In this document: in pieces, positions 17,358 through 25,090 of the stretch
Position numbering within the stretch: the stretch's first letter is position 1
Layout of the letters: each line of letters opens with the position of its first letter
DNA from: Paraburkholderia tropica
GTDB lineage: Bacteria; Pseudomonadota; Gammaproteobacteria; Burkholderiales; Burkholderiaceae
Length of the DNA: 64,000 nucleotides
Direction: 5' to 3'
Assembly: GCF_914484835.1 (NCBI RefSeq)
Contig: NZ_CAJZAR010000062.1
Span: 248,001 to 312,000 of the forward strand
Position numbers and translations under genes: made by a program
Notes under the pieces: model-generated
What the model saw: the letters and a program-made list of their open reading frames with translations, nothing else
Database searches by the model: none
Told to the model about the DNA's origin: nothing

Positions 17358-18098
17358 CTAACGACTCAGGCCGAACGCGTACTTGAAGTCTTCGGCGCGA
17401 TGCACGGCGCGGCGCCAGCCGCCCGGCTGCCCGTCACTGCTAAAGAGCGTGGTCTCGGCGACGAGGACGGGCGCGCCCACATCGACTTCGAGCGCTTGCG
17501 CCTCTTCCTCGCTGGCGCCCGACGCCCAGATATGCTGCTCGCCGCGCGTGTACACCACGCCGAGCGCCTGCTCGATCAGCGCGAACACGGTGCCGACGCG
17601 CTCGAGTTCCTCGACTGACGGCGCAAAGTCGGGCGGCGTGCACAGGTAGGTGCACGCCCAGACCAGCGGCGCGCCCTTGACCGAAATGACGCGCTGGAGA
17701 TAGAGCAGTTTCTCGGCCGCATCGAGCCCGAGCGCCTCCCGCACCCCCTCGGGCGCCTCGACGCGCCGAAGGCCGGTCACCCGCGAGGTGGGCGTGAGCC
17801 CTTGCTCGGTGAGGTAACGGGTCAGGCCGCCGAGTTCCAGCGCCGGAGGCAGGCGGACATTGACGCCGTGTACGGGAAAGGTGCCCTTGGCGCGCTGGCG
17901 CACCACGTAGCCCTCGTCGACCAGTTCCTTGAGCGCCTGACGAATCGGCGCCCGGCTCACGTGAAACCGCTTCATCAGGCTGGCTTCCGTCAAGGCCGGC
18001 GCGGTGGCGTTGCCCGCGCCCTGTAGCTCGCTGATCAGGATCTGCTTGATCTGGCTATACAGGGGAACAGTCGAAATGCGGTCGATGGTCTGTTGCAT
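17358..18098 (-). CDS. GntR-family regulator with UTRA ligand domain (HutC subfamily)
   Basis: Transcription factor of 246 residues. The N-terminal winged helix-turn-helix covers ~residues 10-75 (VPLYSQIKQILISEL, LMKRFHVSRAPIRQALKELVDEGYVVRQRAKGTF), followed by a UTRA effector-binding domain (~residues 90-235, ending AVHRAEDFKYAFGLSR). HutC-type repressors usually leave DNA when bound by a pathway metabolite. The gene lies 136 bases upstream of, and reads toward, the phosphotriesterase operon. Its own promoter overlaps a perfect dyad, suggesting autoregulation. A U-run follows the stop without a strong stem, so read-through into the operon is possible. Confidence 0.94.
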   Translation of the reverse strand: MQQTIDRISTVPLYSQIKQILISELQGAGNATAPALTEASLMKRFHVSRAPIRQALKELVDEGYVVRQRAKGTFPVHGVNVRLPPALELGGLTRYLTEQGLTPTSRVTGLRRVEAPEGVREALGLDAAEKLLYLQRVISVKGAPLVWACTYLCTPPDFAPSVEELERVGTVFALIEQALGVVYTRGEQHIWASGASEEEAQALEVDVGAPVLVAETTLFSSDGQPGGWRRAVHRAEDFKYAFGLSR

Positions 18099-18104
18099 GT
18101 GAGT

Positions 18105-18130
18105 TTATTGGTACAGGTGTGTACCAATAA
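18105..18130. promoter_or_regulatory. Perfect 11-bp dyad operator at the gntR promoter
   Basis: Arms TTATTGGTACA (18105-18115) and TGTACCAATAA (18120-18130) are exact reverse complements around a 4-base spacer. The dyad covers the -10 box and the start of transcription, and ends 6 bases before the GntR start codon. GntR/HutC proteins bind short dyads of the N(y)GTNNACN(y) type, and GGTACA/TGTACC fits that style, so autorepression is the natural reading. Confidence 0.8.
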
Positions 18131-18155
18131 TATTGTTATGCCAAAGTGATGTCAA
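18127..18155 (-). promoter_or_regulatory. Consensus sigma70 promoter of the GntR gene
   Basis: On the minus strand a perfect -35 TTGACA (18155-18150) and a -10 TATTAT (18132-18127) are separated by exactly 17 bases. The spacer contains copy 2 of the shared 16-bp motif (18131-18146). The -10 overlaps the dyad, so a bound GntR dimer would block RNA polymerase. Confidence 0.8.
18131..18146. repeat. 16-bp motif shared with the operon leader (copy 2)
   Basis: TATTGTTATGCCAAAG lies between the -35 and -10 of the gntR promoter. It matches 17322-17337 at 15 of 16 bases in the same orientation. Confidence 0.5.
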
Positions 18156-18169
18156 CCTGAACCTCGAAC

Positions 18170-18223
18170 GTTAGCGACGTTAGCGACGTCAGCGACGTCA
18201 GCGACGTTAGCGACGTCAGCGAC
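18170..18223. repeat. Six tandem copies of a 9-bp unit
   Basis: Six uninterrupted copies of GTYAGCGAC, with Y in the order T,T,C,C,T,C, lie between the stop of the ferredoxin reductase and the -35 of the gntR promoter. Every junction creates an ACGT core, and three create the palindrome GACGTC. It is outside any gene I call. It could be iteron-like binding sites upstream of the promoter or a simple slippage repeat. Confidence 0.8.
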
Positions 18224-18238
18224 GACTGCTCCGCCTGG

Positions 18239-19402
18239 TTAGACGCTGTGCGCGGTCAGACGGCGCAGCTTCGGGATCGGGAGGCGATAGTCGAGCGCGG
18301 CAGCGGTCGCCGAGCCATCCGGCTGCCGCCAGCGGAGCACACCTTGCCTGCCGGTGCCCTCCACGATCTCCGGCTCGCCGACGACCGGCGTCGGTCCGAT
18401 CGCCTTGAGCGAGAGACCGAACGCCTCCGTCCAGAAGTACTGCTGAAACGCCAGTTCCGGCGCGTCGGACTTGAGCAGCGCGGCGGCGCTCACCTTCGCC
18501 TGATCGATGGCGCTGGTCCACAGCGGCACACGGGCGACGCGCCCCGCGTGCGGGAAGGCCGCGACATCGCCAGCCGCCGCGATAGTCGGGCGGACGAGAC
18601 CGCGCCTGTCGACCACGAGCGCGCCGCTGGTGAGCAGCCCGCTCGTGGCGAGCCACTCGACATTGGGCGCGTCGCCGATGGCGGTGACGATCACCTCCGC
18701 TCCGATCACCGTGCCGTCGCCCAGCGCCACCACCGAGGCGCCGTCGCGCGTGACCACCTCCGCCGCGCCCGTCGTCACGATCGTGAGTCCCTGCGCGCGC
18801 GCCGCATCGTGGAACGGCGTCGCGAGCCACGCGCCGAGCTGCGCCGCGAGCGGTATCCCTTTCGCGACGAGTGTCGTCGCGCAGCCGGCCCCGACCGCGC
18901 CGGACGCGATCTCCATGCCGAGCGGGCCGCCGCCCACCACCACGACGGACGGTCGTGACGCGAGCCGTGCCCGCAGCGCCAGTGCATCAGCGAGCGTGCG
19001 GACGGTGTATTCGTCGCTGCCGCCATCCGGCCCGAGTCGCCGCGCGCGCGTGCCCGTGGCGATCACCAGCGCGTCGTACGGCACCTCGTCGCCATCCGCG
19101 AGCCGCACGCGTTGCCGATCGACATCGAGACCGACCGCCGCGACGCCGCGCCGTTCGTGCGCGCCGTGCGTCGCTTCAGGCAGCAAGTGCGAGCTCAGAT
19201 CGTCGCCATCGCGCAGCAAGGCCTTGGACAGGGCGGGGCGGCTGTACGGCGCGACCGGTTCGTCGCCGATGACCGTGATCCGGCCATCGAATCCTTCGGC
19301 GCGCAGCGTGTCGCAAGCGGTCAGGCCCGCGATGCCGTTGCCTACCACCACGATCTCGCGTGGGGCGTTCCGATGCGTGCTCATGAGGTTCACCCTGTCC
19401 AT
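18239..19402 (-). CDS. FAD-dependent ferredoxin reductase of the P450 system
   Basis: NAD(P)H:ferredoxin oxidoreductase of the putidaredoxin-reductase/BphA4 type (~387 residues). The FAD-binding motif VVVGNGIAGLTA opens the protein, the second nucleotide motif VVVGGGPLGMEIA is in the middle, and IAAAGDVAAFP is the C-terminal FAD motif. It would pass electrons to the small ferredoxin encoded immediately upstream. Its ATG at 19402 overlaps the ferredoxin stop as TAATG, indicating translational coupling; an ATG at 19384 is an alternative. Together with ferredoxin and P450 it makes a self-contained class I monooxygenase. Confidence 0.95.
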   Translation of the reverse strand: MDRVNLMSTHRNAPREIVVVGNGIAGLTACDTLRAEGFDGRITVIGDEPVAPYSRPALSKALLRDGDDLSSHLLPEATHGAHERRGVAAVGLDVDRQRVRLADGDEVPYDALVIATGTRARRLGPDGGSDEYTVRTLADALALRARLASRPSVVVVGGGPLGMEIASGAVGAGCATTLVAKGIPLAAQLGAWLATPFHDAARAQGLTIVTTGAAEVVTRDGASVVALGDGTVIGAEVIVTAIGDAPNVEWLATSGLLTSGALVVDRRGLVRPTIAAAGDVAAFPHAGRVARVPLWTSAIDQAKVSAAALLKSDAPELAFQQYFWTEAFGLSLKAIGPTPVVGEPEIVEGTGRQGVLRWRQPDGSATAAALDYRLPIPKLRRLTAHSV

Positions 19403-19608
19403 TACGTCGACTTGATCTCGACGAGCCTGAGCGCGGCCACCGGGCAGACGCGTGCCGCAGCCTGAGCCGCCGCGAGGTTCGCGTCGTTGATCTCGTCGAC
19501 GTCGATGGCGGCATAGCCCTCATCGTCGATATGCAGAAGCTGCGCGGCCACCTCTTCGCAGAGGCCATGACCTTCGCAACGCGGACGATCGAGAATCAGC
19601 TTGTTCAT
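19402..19608 (-). CDS. 3Fe-4S ferredoxin partner of cytochrome P450
   Basis: Ferredoxin of 68 residues. The cluster motif is C11-E-G-H14-G-L-C17 and C55-P56. The His at the position of the usual second cysteine is typical of P450-linked 3Fe-4S ferredoxins of actinobacteria and some rhizobiales/Burkholderia. It shuttles single electrons from the reductase to the P450. The ATG at 19608 overlaps the P450 stop by 4 bases and its stop overlaps the reductase start, so the three proteins are made from one coupled transcript. Confidence 0.95.
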   Translation of the reverse strand: MNKLILDRPRCEGHGLCEEVAAQLLHIDDEGYAAIDVDEINDANLAAAQAAARVCPVAALRLVEIKST

Positions 19609-20780
19609 ACGGTCTCCAGTTCCAGGACGGGAACGGTGTTGAACGACACCGTGACATTGCTCGGGACACGCGCGACTTCGCCAATGCGGAACGACTTGAT
19701 CTGTGTGGCCAGCGCTTCGATGATCGCCGCGCCTTCCATGCGCGCGAGGCCTTGGCCCGCGCAACCGTGCGGGCCATAGCCGAAGGAGAGGTGGTCGATC
19801 GGGTTGCGCGCCACATCGAAGACTTCAGGGTTCGCGTAATGGCGCGGGTCGTGGTTGCCCGCGCCCAGCATGAGCGCCACGCGCGAGCCGCCCGGAATCG
19901 TCACGCCGCCGATCTCCACGTCTTGCGTCGTCACGCGGCTCCACACATGAACGGGCGAGTAGTAGCGCAGCACCTCGTTGAACGCGGCGGGCACGAGCGA
20001 GAGATCGGCGCGTACCTTCGCGAACGCGTCAGGGAAGCGCCCAAAGAGCGCGACCGTGTTGCCGATCGCGGCGAGCGTCGTGTCGAGACCCGCGCCGAGA
20101 TACTGGTGGATGATGTGGCGCGCGGTGCCTTCGGGAACCACGCCTTTGCGCTCCGCCTCGAAGACGCCCCAGCCGACCGAGCCCGCAGCGAGCGCGTCCT
20201 GGGTGATCTGCGAGCAGTAGCCGTAGAGTTCGCCCGCGATGGGGAAATGTTCGGCGGTACGCGGGTTCATCGGCCCGATGACTTCCATCGCGGCTTGTCC
20301 CCAGCGGAGCATGTTCGTCCGCGCTTCGCCCTGGAAACCCACAAGGTCGGCGACGACGCCGATCGGAAAGCGGCGGGCGATGTCGTCGATTGCGTCGAAG
20401 GACGGCTGCTTGACCAGGCGCGCCACCAATGCCTGCGCATTGGCCTTGATCTGCTCGCCCAGACCGCGCAGCGCGCGTGGCGTGAGGTTTTCCGACAGCA
20501 CCGCGCGCAACTGCGTATGCACGGGCGGATCGGACGCGAGCGAGGTGCCCTGCAAGGCGCGGTTGACGTCGTCGTTGAAGCCGACGCCCTGAGCGGAGGA
20601 GAACCGCGCCGGGTCGGCCAGCGCGTGCTTGATGACGTCGTAGCCCGTGAGGGCGTAGAGCTTCGAGTGCGTCAGATAGACGACGTCGCCGAGTTCGCGC
20701 AGCGCGCGATACACGGGGTAGGGGTCAACGAGGACCTCGTCGGCCCAAAGGTCGATGCCTGAATGGGGAATGGGAGTCAC
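19605..20780 (-). CDS. Cytochrome P450 (class I, soluble)
   Basis: Bacterial P450 of 391 residues. The heme loop is FGYGPHGCAG with the thiolate Cys340, the I-helix oxygen-activation motif is A230-G-L-D-T-T, and ExxR is E269-VLR. It would insert oxygen into a substrate C-H bond or demethylate an ether. The sequence recalls aromatic-acid P450s such as CYP199/CYP203, but I cannot assign a family. The start is a GTG at 20780 giving MTPIPHSGIDLW, with GAGAAG/AGG just upstream. A TetR gene lies 94 bases upstream on the same strand. Downstream, after the redox genes, comes the GntR-controlled hydrolase operon, so the P450 may act first on the same compound. Confidence 0.96.
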   Translation of the reverse strand: MTPIPHSGIDLWADEVLVDPYPVYRALRELGDVVYLTHSKLYALTGYDVIKHALADPARFSSAQGVGFNDDVNRALQGTSLASDPPVHTQLRAVLSENLTPRALRGLGEQIKANAQALVARLVKQPSFDAIDDIARRFPIGVVADLVGFQGEARTNMLRWGQAAMEVIGPMNPRTAEHFPIAGELYGYCSQITQDALAAGSVGWGVFEAERKGVVPEGTARHIIHQYLGAGLDTTLAAIGNTVALFGRFPDAFAKVRADLSLVPAAFNEVLRYYSPVHVWSRVTTQDVEIGGVTIPGGSRVALMLGAGNHDPRHYANPEVFDVARNPIDHLSFGYGPHGCAGQGLARMEGAAIIEALATQIKSFRIGEVARVPSNVTVSFNTVPVLELETV

Positions 20781-20812
20781 AGGCCTGCTTCTCGTAGTGG
20801 AGTAAGGCCTGT
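20779..20812. repeat. 8-bp inverted repeat in the P450 leader
   Basis: Arms ACAGGCCT (20779-20786) and AGGCCTGT (20805-20812) are perfect complements 18 bases apart; the proximal arm touches the GTG start codon. It could form a hairpin occluding the ribosome site, or be a site for the adjacent TetR protein. The data do not choose between them. Confidence 0.45.
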
Positions 20813-20874
20813 ATTTTTAATTTCACTTTATAATGTGTAAACCCAATGGATACCATAACAGGGTAATCCCTGAA

Positions 20875-21498
20875 TCATGGTGCGCCCAGCATCTTCCACC
20901 ACAATTCGCTCAATACGTCGAGCGCCGGTTCGGCTTTCAAATCCAGCTCGCCGCGCATCCAGGAGAGCGCGGTCTGTTCGAGCGCGACATAGGCTAGTTC
21001 GCCGCGAAAATGCCGCGTGCCCGGTTCGTAGCGGTTGGCTGCATCGAGCCCTTCGCAGATGTCGGCCACGACTTCTTCGATCCAGCCGCGCATCAGCAAG
21101 CGCATTTCGGCATCGACCGCGGCCGCTTCGGTGACCGCGAGAAGATAAGGCTTGATCGTCGGCCAGCGCGCCGACTGCTCGCGCAGCCAGCCGCCCAGCT
21201 TTTCGCGCGAGCCTTCGCGCACCGCCGCCACCAGCGAACTGGCCGTGGAGCTGCCGCCGGGTGCGTCGAGCCGTTCGAGGATGCCGTTGAGGTCGTGGAT
21301 CAAGGCGCGCATCAATTCGCGGCGCGACTCGAAGTGAGAATAGAAGGTGACGCGGGTGGTGTTCGCGGCGGCGGCAATATCATCGATGGTGGTGGCCACG
21401 TAGCCGCGCGAAACGAACGATTCGAGCGCCACGGAAAGGATGCGCTGCCGGGTCGCTTCCTTCTGGAGTTGCCGTTGGTTTTTGCGTTCTTCAGTCAT
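20875..21498 (-). CDS. TetR-family transcriptional regulator
   Basis: Regulator of 207 residues. The N-terminal HTH is RILSVALESFVSRGYVATTI-DDIAAAANTTRVTFYSHF (residues ~18-56), the standard TetR DNA-binding domain. The C-terminal helical domain is variable and would bind a ligand. It sits directly upstream of the P450 gene in the same direction with 94 bases between, so the P450 system is the likely target. The dioxygenase gene at 21608 ends 109 bases before its start, on the same strand. Confidence 0.94.
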   Translation of the reverse strand: MTEERKNQRQLQKEATRQRILSVALESFVSRGYVATTIDDIAAAANTTRVTFYSHFESRRELMRALIHDLNGILERLDAPGGSSTASSLVAAVREGSREKLGGWLREQSARWPTIKPYLLAVTEAAAVDAEMRLLMRGWIEEVVADICEGLDAANRYEPGTRHFRGELAYVALEQTALSWMRGELDLKAEPALDVLSELWWKMLGAP

Positions 21499-21607
21499 GG
21501 CGGCAACGATAACATCAACAGCTACGGCCGCAACGCCAGCACAAGTGGCGTTTTACCGGGCGCGGATGACGCCCGTCTCCCGCTCACCCGCTCACCCACC
21601 CCGCGCC

Positions 21608-22687
21608 TCAAACCTCAAGACGCGGCACCGCCGCCACAGCAATACGGAAATTACCGCGCGCGTCGCCGCTCGTCTGATCGCGCGGCTGATAACGCTCCTG
21701 CACGACGCCATTCTTGCCGAAGCCCGGAATCAGCGAACGCGGCGAACTGCGGCGCAGCCACAGCCGCAGCAAATGGCGGCGGCGCTGCGGTTCTGCGAAA
21801 TCGGTGAAGCGCGTGCGCGAATGCAGCGCCGCGTAATTCGACAGCCATTGAATGTCGCCGGGACGGAAATCCATCGCGAGCGACATGCCCGGCTCGTAGG
21901 TGATCGCTTCGAACAGATTGAGCACTTCGATCTGCTCCGGCGTGAGGCGCGGCACCTCGGGGTAATCCTGAGCCGTGAAGATATAGAGCGAGCCCGCGTA
22001 CATGCTGAACGTGCCCTCGGCGAGACTCACGATCGGCGAAACATAGGTGTTCGCAGGCGCGTTGTGATCCTGACGCCGCCAGTCCCAATGAAACGGTTCG
22101 AGCAGCAGCGGCGCGAGGTCGGGGCGGCGCTTGAGAATTTCGTTGTAGATCTGCGCGCCCGAGACGAGGCACGACGCGCCGCCTTCGAGCGATGGGCGCA
22201 GGCACATCAGCGCGACCACGTCGGAGCTATCGGAATGGAACGGCAGCACGTCGCGAATCTTCGAGGAAAGCGCTTCGGGATCGTCGAGCGTTTTGTCGGA
22301 GGTGGCGTAGACGTGATCGAGCAGATCGCCGAGTTCGTTCTGGCGGATCGGGTCGCCCATGTGCAGGCCGAGAATGTAGTAGATCGCCGCCGAGAGCGCG
22401 TCCGAATACAGATGCGTGCGCAGGCCGCGCACGAGCACGAAGCCGCGGCCATCGTCCACGTCCTGGCACCAGGCGTCGACGGCGTCCGCGCAGGCATCGA
22501 CGGGATAATCGGCGGCCTTCACGAAACGCAGATCGGGATCGTCTTCGACGAAGCGGCGGCCGAGCGCTTCAAGCTCCGCAATCTGCGCTTCGCTCAGGTG
22601 ATAGATCCAGTTTTGCAGGGTGAGAAGCTCGTCACCTCGCCAGGCGGCGGGGCCGGTCACGGGAGACAGCATTGCGGAGGTCGTCAT
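21608..22687 (-). CDS. TauD/TfdA-family Fe(II)/2-oxoglutarate dioxygenase
   Basis: Predicted non-heme iron dioxygenase of ~360 residues. The facial-triad HxD is in LPFHSDSSDVVALMCLR, the distal His is in NYAALHSRTRF, and the 2-oxoglutarate-binding Arg is in RRHLLRLWLR. The family also includes gamma-butyrobetaine hydroxylase and clavaminate synthase; this protein has the long N-terminal region of TfdA-like unassigned members. The ATG at 22687 (MTTSAML) is preferred over a GTG at 22735. A short intergenic gap separates it from the Bcr/CflA exporter upstream on the same strand. Substrate unknown. Confidence 0.88.
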   Translation of the reverse strand: MTTSAMLSPVTGPAAWRGDELLTLQNWIYHLSEAQIAELEALGRRFVEDDPDLRFVKAADYPVDACADAVDAWCQDVDDGRGFVLVRGLRTHLYSDALSAAIYYILGLHMGDPIRQNELGDLLDHVYATSDKTLDDPEALSSKIRDVLPFHSDSSDVVALMCLRPSLEGGASCLVSGAQIYNEILKRRPDLAPLLLEPFHWDWRRQDHNAPANTYVSPIVSLAEGTFSMYAGSLYIFTAQDYPEVPRLTPEQIEVLNLFEAITYEPGMSLAMDFRPGDIQWLSNYAALHSRTRFTDFAEPQRRRHLLRLWLRRSSPRSLIPGFGKNGVVQERYQPRDQTSGDARGNFRIAVAAVPRLEV

Positions 22688-22745
22688 GTCGGTGTCGATG
22701 GAGAGTGGCGTGGGGAGGTGATCGGCGATCACCACCGTATCATGG

Positions 22746-24071
22746 TCAAATTTCCGGCCGCGATCTTGTCTGCGGGCGTATGGCGGCTTGATGTCCGCGC
22801 GGGTCGGGCGCGATGGCGGGTGTCGCGGCAGATGTGACAGCGGGTGTAGCGGCAGCCATGCTGGCGGGCGCGACGGCGCGCCACCAGCACAGCGCGCCGA
22901 GCGTGACGGCGCCTGCGTGCGCGAGCGCCATGCGCCACGCGCTGTCGAACACGAAGTGCGGCGCGGCGGCGGCGATGCACGCGAACAAGGCCATCTGCAC
23001 GAAGCTTTGCAGCGACGCCGCGAGCCCGCGCGCGTGAGGCAGATGCGCCTGCGTGATCGCCGACATGCCGGGCATGGCGATGCCCATGCCGAAGGCGTAG
23101 ACGCCGATCGGCACGACGGCCCACGGCAGCGCGGCGGCGCCGTGCGCGTTGCTTGCGAGATTGATCAGCGCGGCGAGCCAGGCCGTGCCGAGTCCCACGC
23201 GCACGCTCGCCGCCGCGCCCGCGCGCGTGGCGAGCCGGGCGCTGGCGGCCGAGCCCAGCATCACGCCGGCGATCATCGGCACGAACAGCCACGCGAACGC
23301 CGTGGCGGGCCGGTGCAGCACGTGCATCACGAAGTTCGCGGCGCACGAGATATAGAGCGCGAAGCCGCCGAACGCGCAGCCGTTCGCGACGATCCCCAGC
23401 ACGAAGCGCCGGTGGCGCAGCGCCGACGCGTAATGGCGCGCGAGCGCGCGCGGCCGCCACGGCTGGCGATGCTCGGGCGCGAGGCTCTCGGGCAGCCAGC
23501 GCAGGCAGGCCGCGAGCAGCGCCGCCGCGAACAGCGCGAGCAGCGCGAAGATCGAGCGCCAGCCCCAGTGCGCGTCGAGCTGCCCGCCCACCACGGGCGC
23601 GGCGGCGGGCGCGAGCGCGAACACCATCATGATGTTCGACAGCATGCGCTGCACCGCCGCGCCGCGAAAGCGGTCGCGCACGATCGCCTGGCCCACCACG
23701 ATGCCCGCGCCCGCCGAGAGTCCCTGCAAGACGCGCCACGCGAGCAGCGCGCCGAAGCTGGGCGAAGCGGCCGCGCCCGCCGAGGCGAGCGTGAAGATCG
23801 CCAGCCCGCCGACGATCACCGGGCGACGTCCGAACGCATCGGAGAGCGTGCCGTAGAGCAGCGTCATCGCCGCATAGCCCATTAAATAGGCGCTCAACGT
23901 CATTTGCGCGCTTTCGTCGCCGACACCGAACGCGCGCGCCACGTGCGGCAACGCGGGCAGATAACTGTCGGTGGCGAACGGGCCGATCATCGCGAGCGCG
24001 GCGAGCAGCGCCGTGAGGCCCGCGCCGCGCAGGCGCCGGACGCGTGGATGCCGTGGGCGCGCGCGCGTCAT
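22746..24071 (-). CDS. Bcr/CflA-family drug:H+ antiporter (MFS)
   Basis: Twelve-helix efflux protein of ~441 residues. The N-terminal helix ALAMIGPFATDSYLPALP, the motif LYGTLSDAFGRRPVIVGG (motif A) and the helix-5 stretch AIVRDRFRGAAVQRMLSNIMMVFALAPAAAP-type (motif C region) are diagnostic of Bcr/CflA exporters. Substrates in the family include bicyclomycin, chloramphenicol and cysteine. The C-terminal tail after the last helix is rich in Ala/Pro/Thr. Its ATG overlaps the SDR stop by 4 bases, so exporter and reductase are co-translated. Confidence 0.92.
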   Translation of the reverse strand: MTRARPRHPRVRRLRGAGLTALLAALAMIGPFATDSYLPALPHVARAFGVGDESAQMTLSAYLMGYAAMTLLYGTLSDAFGRRPVIVGGLAIFTLASAGAAASPSFGALLAWRVLQGLSAGAGIVVGQAIVRDRFRGAAVQRMLSNIMMVFALAPAAAPVVGGQLDAHWGWRSIFALLALFAAALLAACLRWLPESLAPEHRQPWRPRALARHYASALRHRRFVLGIVANGCAFGGFALYISCAANFVMHVLHRPATAFAWLFVPMIAGVMLGSAASARLATRAGAAASVRVGLGTAWLAALINLASNAHGAAALPWAVVPIGVYAFGMGIAMPGMSAITQAHLPHARGLAASLQSFVQMALFACIAAAAPHFVFDSAWRMALAHAGAVTLGALCWWRAVAPASMAAATPAVTSAATPAIAPDPRGHQAAIRPQTRSRPEI

Positions 24072-24802
24072 ACCGGCTGATTCGTCGACGCCAGCATCAG
24101 CTCGCGGATGCACACGTGCTGCGGCATCTCCAGCGCGAAGCGGATCGACTCCGCGACTTCCTCGGGTTGCAAGATCACGCCGCCGATCGACGCCTTCCAT
24201 TCCTCGAAACCTTGCTTGATGGCCTCGTTGGTCGTGACCGACTGCAATTCGGTGTGGCACGCGCCCGGCGCGATCAGCGTCACGCGCACGTTGTGCGGCG
24301 CCAGTTCCTCGCGCAGATTTTCGGAGAGCGCGTGCACCGCGTGTTTCGTGCCCACATACGCGACGTGCGACGGATAGGTCTTGCGCCCCGACGTCGAACT
24401 CACGTTGACGATCGTGCCGCGCCGCCGCTCGACCATGCCCTTGACGACCGCGTGGATGCCGTTGAGCACGCCCTTCACGTTCACATCGAGCATGCGGTCC
24501 CATTCTTCAGGATCCTGTTCGGCGACGGTGCCGAGCAGCATCACGCCCGCATTGTTGACGAGCGATTCGACCGGACCGAAGCGCGCTTCGGCTTCGGCCA
24601 CGGCGGCGAGCAGCGCGGCGCGATCGGTGACATCGGCTTCGCGGCAGAGCGTGTTGGGCAGGTCGAGCGCTTCGAGCCGGTCGAGACGCCGCGCGAGCAG
24701 CAGCAGCGGATAGCCGCGGCTCGCGAGCAGACGCGCCGTCGCGGCGCCGATGCCGGAACTTGCGCCGGTGATGAGGGTGAGTCCTGGGGTTCGCTGAGGC
24801 AC
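24068..24802 (-). CDS. Short-chain dehydrogenase/reductase
   Basis: Classical SDR of ~244 residues using NAD(P). The cofactor motif is TGASSGIG, followed by NNAGV, the catalytic Ser in NVSSTSG and YVGTK (YxxxK). The start is a GTG at 24802 because AAGGAG lies 9 bases upstream; the frame continues 13 codons further without a better site. It is the first gene of a pair with the Bcr/CflA exporter and closely resembles the SDR at 48234 in this window, including the C-terminal region. Substrate unknown. Confidence 0.93.
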   Translation of the reverse strand: MPQRTPGLTLITGASSGIGAATARLLASRGYPLLLLARRLDRLEALDLPNTLCREADVTDRAALLAAVAEAEARFGPVESLVNNAGVMLLGTVAEQDPEEWDRMLDVNVKGVLNGIHAVVKGMVERRRGTIVNVSSTSGRKTYPSHVAYVGTKHAVHALSENLREELAPHNVRVTLIAPGACHTELQSVTTNEAIKQGFEEWKASIGGVILQPEEVAESIRFALEMPQHVCIRELMLASTNQPV

Positions 24803-24907
24803 GGTGTCGATCTCCTTCGTTGGGGGACAGGTTGCGCGCACAAGCTTAGACAGCCAGCCCGGCGCGGGCTTGTCCCCACGCGCGCCGCGACTTGATGCGG
24901 CGCGCCC

Positions 24908-24942
24908 GATTTTTGACGGCGGAACGGCGGGATTTTTGACGG
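24908..24942. repeat. Direct repeat in the SDR/porin intergenic region
   Basis: The 12-mer GATTTTTGACGG occurs twice (24908-24919 and 24931-24942), 23 bases apart, in the divergent region between the SDR gene and the porin. Each copy contains TTGACG, which resembles a -35 box, but neither has a good -10 at 16-18 bases. The repeat could be a regulator site on one DNA face. Confidence 0.6.
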
Positions 24943-25090
24943 AGTATTAAACAAATTGCCACGCGCATTGGGTCAAGAATCCTGGAAATTGCCTGGATAG
25001 CGTTGAGCGTGCTGACTCGGGCCGCACAGAGGCGAGCGGCGGCGGTTCGGTTTTCGACAAGTACGTTTCTCCACTACCCAGGATCACGCT

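Noticed and set aside
18170..18223. Tandem 9-mers considered as a CRISPR array
   Set aside because: Units are contiguous with no spacers and far too short; no cas gene is present.
24937..24959. TTGACG upstream of the porin considered as its -35 box
   Set aside because: No acceptable -10 lies 16-18 bases downstream, so I list only the direct repeat.
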